Assembly (NCBI GenBank): GCA_009785395.1
Contig: WQWK01000079.1
Span: 1 to 8,507, forward strand
Direction: 5' to 3'
From: Conexibacteraceae bacterium
Lineage (GTDB): Bacteria > Actinomycetota > Thermoleophilia > Solirubrobacterales > Solirubrobacteraceae
DNA: 8,507 nucleotides
Part shown: positions 5,890-8,507 of the stretch, one piece after another
How positions within the stretch are numbered: position 1 is the stretch's first letter
How the letters are laid out: every line of letters begins with the position of its first letter
Position numbers and translations under genes: made by a program
Notes under the pieces: model-generated
Database searches by the model: none
Seen by the model: only the letters and a program-made list of their open reading frames with translations
What the model was told of the DNA's origin: nothing

Positions 5890-6360
5890 ATGGAGCTCGT
5901 CAGCGAGCCCTCGGAGCGACTCGAGTGGCCGGCGCGGTGCGGCGGCCGGGACCTGATCGTGTCGATCGCGCCGCCCGATCCGAGCGCCTCCACGCAGGTC
6001 CCGGCGGTGCTCGGCCGTCCAGGCGTGGTGGCGGCGGAGACCTTCCTGCTGGCACTGCGGCCGACGACGCAGTTCACCCTCGCCGTGATGATGGCCGACA
6101 TCGCCGGAAAGCCGCCGGCGGCCAGAAAGGTCAGTTCTGAGCCGGGGCTGCTGATGGTCCGGTACCTGCGCGACACCGGTCTGGGCGCGCTGGCGCTGGT
6201 GTTCACCACCCCCCACATCGATCAGGCCGAGGCGTTCATGGTGCTGTTCGACCGGATGGCCGCAAGCTGCAGGGTGGAGCGCGCGGCGGACGGGCCGGCT
6301 CAACCCGAGTCGGGCAGCGCCGCCTGGGCCAGGCCGAATGCCCCGGCACGGATCAGGTAG
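5890..6360 (+). CDS. Hypothetical protein downstream of the candidate effector (immunity/chaperone candidate)
   Basis: A 156-residue protein starting four bases after the effector stop, so it is surely co-transcribed. I do not recognise the family. It has mixed alpha/beta character with no signal peptide or clear membrane span. The best-formed part is about residues 20-130, with alternating strands and a final segment GALALVFTTPHIDQAEAFMV leading into an amphipathic helix. This pattern recalls the small PsbP/Mog1/DUF1795-like fold, but only weakly. The position suggests a dedicated immunity protein or an EspG-like chaperone; both are inferences. The last 20 or so residues are Ala/Arg/Pro-rich and are encoded in the 61 bases that overlap the opposite-strand EccC gene, suggesting a stop codon lost and extended to the next one. 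No good Shine-Dalgarno is present. Confidence 0.7.
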   Translation: MELVSEPSERLEWPARCGGRDLIVSIAPPDPSASTQVPAVLGRPGVVAAETFLLALRPTTQFTLAVMMADIAGKPPAARKVSSEPGLLMVRYLRDTGLGALALVFTTPHIDQAEAFMVLFDRMAASCRVERAADGPAQPESGSAAWARPNAPARIR

Positions 6361-8507
6361 CCGCAGCCGGGCCGGGCGGGCGGCGCCGGGCGGCGCGGGA
6401 GCGCGATGCCGAACAGGCCGCCGTCGATGTTGAGATCGGGCTGCAGCAGCAGGCCGTTGCGGGAGGCCCGGATGCCCGTGGACCAGTGACCGAGGGCCCG
6501 CAGCCCGTCTGCGCGCCCGGCGGCGATCACGTGCACGCGTCCGTCCAGGTCGGCGATCAGGTCGGTGAGCGCGCGCTCCGGATCCTCGACCGCTTCGGCA
6601 TCGTCGATCAGCAGCAGCGCCGGGCCCTCCGCCTCACGCAGACCCGCGACCATCTCCCCCAGCTGTTGCGCGCTCGTTGCCACGCCACGTAGCCCCGGGA
6701 GATCGGCCAGCCGTGAGCGGCGCAGGGCGATGGCGTGCAAGAGCACCTCGGGGTGGAGGGCCGCGCACGCCTGCGCGATCGCCTGCAGCGTGCTCGTGCG
6801 CCCGGTGCGCGCGGGGCCGGTGATCAGCGCGTGCTCGCCCGGGTACAGCGACCAGCCGGCCGCGGCGAGCGTCTCGTCCTCGACCGCCACCGGCAGCCAC
6901 AGCGCCCCGGCGGTGGATTCGGCAACGCTCATCGCCAGCAGCTCGGCGACCGTGATGCGCTCGGGCAGCGTGCCGATCACGGCCGGCGGCCGCCGCGCGG
7001 GGCCGTGCCGCGAGGCCAACTCGGCAACGGCACTGACGAGCGGCTGCCGGGTGCGCGCGATCTGCGCGACCCGCGGCGAGCTTGCCGCGACCACGGCGCG
7101 GCCCGGGGCGAAGCGGGGAATCGACCGGCGCCCGAGGCCGAACTGGGCGTAATCCGCGAGATCCGCCAGCCGCAGGATCAGTCGCTGCTGCGCCAGCGAG
7201 GCGAGCGCCGACGGCACCGCGCCGGGGCGGTCCGCGGCGATCGCGAAGTGGATGCCGACCTCCGGCCCGTCGGCCCAGACGCGAGCCAGGTCCTCGCGCA
7301 CGGCGTCGCCGAGCACGTCCGAGTGTTCGGCGACGAACGCCGCGTAGCCGTCCAGCAGCACCACGATCCGGGGGTGCTCGCCGGCCCCGGGGTGCTCACC
7401 GGCGCCGCCGCCGGCCTGCCGTCGCGCTGCGAGCTCACCGCGCAGCCACCGCACCAGCCGCGCCTGCCGCTCGCGCTCAGTCGCGGCGATCACGGCGCCG
7501 CTGTGCGGGAGCTCACGCAGCGGCTGCAGGTCGCCCGCGCCCAGATCCAGCACATAGATGTGAAGCGCGTCAGGCGGCGCAGCGGCCGCAAGCGCCAGCG
7601 CCAGCGTCTGCAGGGCGGTGGTCGTGCCGCTCCCGGCGAGCCCGAACAGCAGGAGGTTGCCGGCGTCAAGGTTCCAGCCCGCCGGGTACTGGGCCTGCGC
7701 GCGCGGATCGTCCAGCAGCGCCAGCGGCACCGTGAAGCCACGCTCGCCCGCGAACGGGACCGGCGCAGCCGCCTGCAGGTCCCCCAGCGCCAGCTCGGCC
7801 GGGAGCGGCGGCAGCCAGGGCCGCCGCGGCGCGGTGATCTGCGCGGCGGCGTCGATCGCGGCGCTGACGAGCCGATCGAGGTCGGTGACCTGGCCATGAG
7901 CGGCCGTGGGCCCGCCCCCGGGCGCCGTCACGGCCGCCGTCGCGAACGTGAAATCCCGCACCTTCACCGCCGCCTGGCGCTCGGTCTCGCTGCTTCCGGT
8001 CACCAGTGCCGTCTGGATCGGATGCAGCTCGGAGGGCCCGAGCCGCACGAACGCCCGACCCGGCTGGCCGCGCCCGATCCGGGCCGCGGCAGGCGACTCG
8101 ATCACATCCGTCGAGTCCTGCCCGGTCTGCACGCGCAGACAGATGCGCAGGTTGGCGTTGGCGCGGATGTTTTCGTTGACGGCGCCGGAGGGCCGCTGGG
8201 TGGCGAGCAGCAGGTGCACCCCCAGGCTGCGGCCGCGCTGAGCGATCCCGACAAGGGAGGCGATGAAGTCGGGCAGCTCCGAGGCCAGGGTTGCGAACTC
8301 GTCGATCACCACAAGCAGCCGCGGTAGCGGCTCAGCCCGCCCGGCGGCGACCAGCCGCGCGAGTGCCGAGAGGTCGTCGGCGCCGTGCTCGCGCAGGATG
8401 CGCTCGCGGTGGCGCAGCTCCGCCTCGAGGCTCTCGAGCGCACGCTCGCCGAGTTGCTCGTCAAGGTCGGTGACGAGCCCGACCGTGTGCGGCAGGTCGG
8501 CGCAACG
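6300..8507 (-). CDS. eccC: EccC-type FtsK/SpoIIIE ATPase of type VII secretion (5' part missing)
   Basis: A frame open from the right edge (735 residues visible) to TGA at 6300-6302. An internal GTG at 8312 is not the start, because upstream residues (LPHTVGLVTDL, RLLVVIDEF) continue the domain. EccC is the membrane motor that recognises and pumps WXG-type substrates; its N-terminal spans and first Walker A lie outside the window. ATPase 1 end: Walker B VVIDE (66-70), then RGRSLGVHLLLATQRP and PGRAFVRLG. ATPase 2: Walker A-like GLAGSGTTT (289-297), with Thr at the lysine position, YVLDLGAGDLQPL, and Walker B-like VVLLDG (Asp386) lacking the glutamate. ATPase 3: GPARTGRTS (564-572), with Arg at the lysine position, and LLLIDD (Asp635-Asp636). 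It ends with PGCGYLIRAG near the C-terminus, as in the family. It is convergent with the substrate cassette and overlaps it by 61 bases. Confidence 0.92.
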   Translation of the reverse strand, partial: RCADLPHTVGLVTDLDEQLGERALESLEAELRHRERILREHGADDLSALARLVAAGRAEPLPRLLVVIDEFATLASELPDFIASLVGIAQRGRSLGVHLLLATQRPSGAVNENIRANANLRICLRVQTGQDSTDVIESPAAARIGRGQPGRAFVRLGPSELHPIQTALVTGSSETERQAAVKVRDFTFATAAVTAPGGGPTAAHGQVTDLDRLVSAAIDAAAQITAPRRPWLPPLPAELALGDLQAAAPVPFAGERGFTVPLALLDDPRAQAQYPAGWNLDAGNLLLFGLAGSGTTTALQTLALALAAAAPPDALHIYVLDLGAGDLQPLRELPHSGAVIAATERERQARLVRWLRGELAARRQAGGGAGEHPGAGEHPRIVVLLDGYAAFVAEHSDVLGDAVREDLARVWADGPEVGIHFAIAADRPGAVPSALASLAQQRLILRLADLADYAQFGLGRRSIPRFAPGRAVVAASSPRVAQIARTRQPLVSAVAELASRHGPARRPPAVIGTLPERITVAELLAMSVAESTAGALWLPVAVEDETLAAAGWSLYPGEHALITGPARTGRTSTLQAIAQACAALHPEVLLHAIALRRSRLADLPGLRGVATSAQQLGEMVAGLREAEGPALLLIDDAEAVEDPERALTDLIADLDGRVHVIAAGRADGLRALGHWSTGIRASRNGLLLQPDLNIDGGLFGIALPRRPAPPARPGCGYLIRAGAFGLAQAALPDSG
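7371..7403 (-). repeat. Short in-frame duplication in the ATPase 2 domain of eccC
   Basis: GGGGTGCTCGCCGGC (7371-7385) and GGGGTGCTCACCGGC (7389-7403) differ at one base and are offset by 18 bases. They encode a doubled GAGEHP in a Gly-rich loop before the degenerate Walker B. The duplication looks recent and lies in a likely surface loop. Confidence 0.75.

Noticed and set aside
6735..8327. A 530-codon open frame on the plus strand opposite eccC
   Set aside because: The product is Arg/Gln/Gly-rich low-complexity sequence without motifs, while the minus strand carries clear FtsK/EccC motifs throughout. Long antisense frames are expected at this GC content.

Overview
This is a very GC-rich window with GC-ending codons throughout. 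It carries a type VII (ESX/WXG100) secretion ATPase, its small substrates, and a PknB-type membrane Ser/Thr kinase, which together point to an actinobacterium. The style of the kinase and the ATPase would suit the Thermoleophilia/Solirubrobacterales, but the sequence alone does not fix the order. No tRNA, rRNA, CRISPR array or insertion sequence was seen, and almost every base is in or beside a gene.

Layout. (1) 1-809, minus: the N-terminal 269 residues of a multi-pass membrane protein of the lysylphosphatidylglycerol-synthase transmembrane/flippase-like family, running off the left edge. (2) 912-1442, plus: a cytoplasmic YceI-family lipid-binding-type protein with a strong ribosome binding site, divergent from gene 1. 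(3) 1525-3132, plus: a Ser/Thr protein kinase with an intact catalytic domain, a Pro/Ala-rich linker, one membrane span and an extracytoplasmic tail. (4) 3129-3698, minus: a single-span, proline-rich wall-type protein whose stop codon overlaps the kinase stop in one CTAG. (5) 3853-6360, plus: a compact four-gene cassette made of a WXG100 protein, an EspC-like partner, a 474-residue WXG-headed candidate effector, and a 156-residue protein of unknown function. The last three junctions are 32, 3 and 4 bases. (6) 6300-8507, minus: the C-terminal 735 residues of an EccC-type FtsK/SpoIIIE ATPase, entering from the right edge and overlapping the end of the cassette by 61 bases.

How it may work together. 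Regions 5 and 6 form one side of a type VII secretion locus. The two small proteins look like a substrate pair and both carry the C-terminal YxxxD/E export motif. The large protein has a WXG helical hairpin, a coiled coil, a glycine/alanine-rich hydrophobic middle and an unrecognised C-terminal domain, as expected of a secreted effector or polymorphic-toxin-like protein. The small gene after it sits where an immunity protein or chaperone would be. The EccC fragment has an intact Walker B in its first visible ATPase domain, but the invariant Walker A lysine is replaced in both following domains (by Thr and by Arg). The other core components (EccB, EccD, EccE, MycP) are not in the window and may lie beyond the right edge. 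The kinase and the proline-rich protein between the housekeeping-like genes and the secretion cassette may be envelope-signalling or wall components. A link to secretion is inferred from position only.

The most interesting points are the candidate effector plus its unknown partner, the degenerate nucleotide-binding sites of EccC, and a 154-base divergent control region (3699-3852) holding a 21-base-period direct repeat and a perfect dyad.
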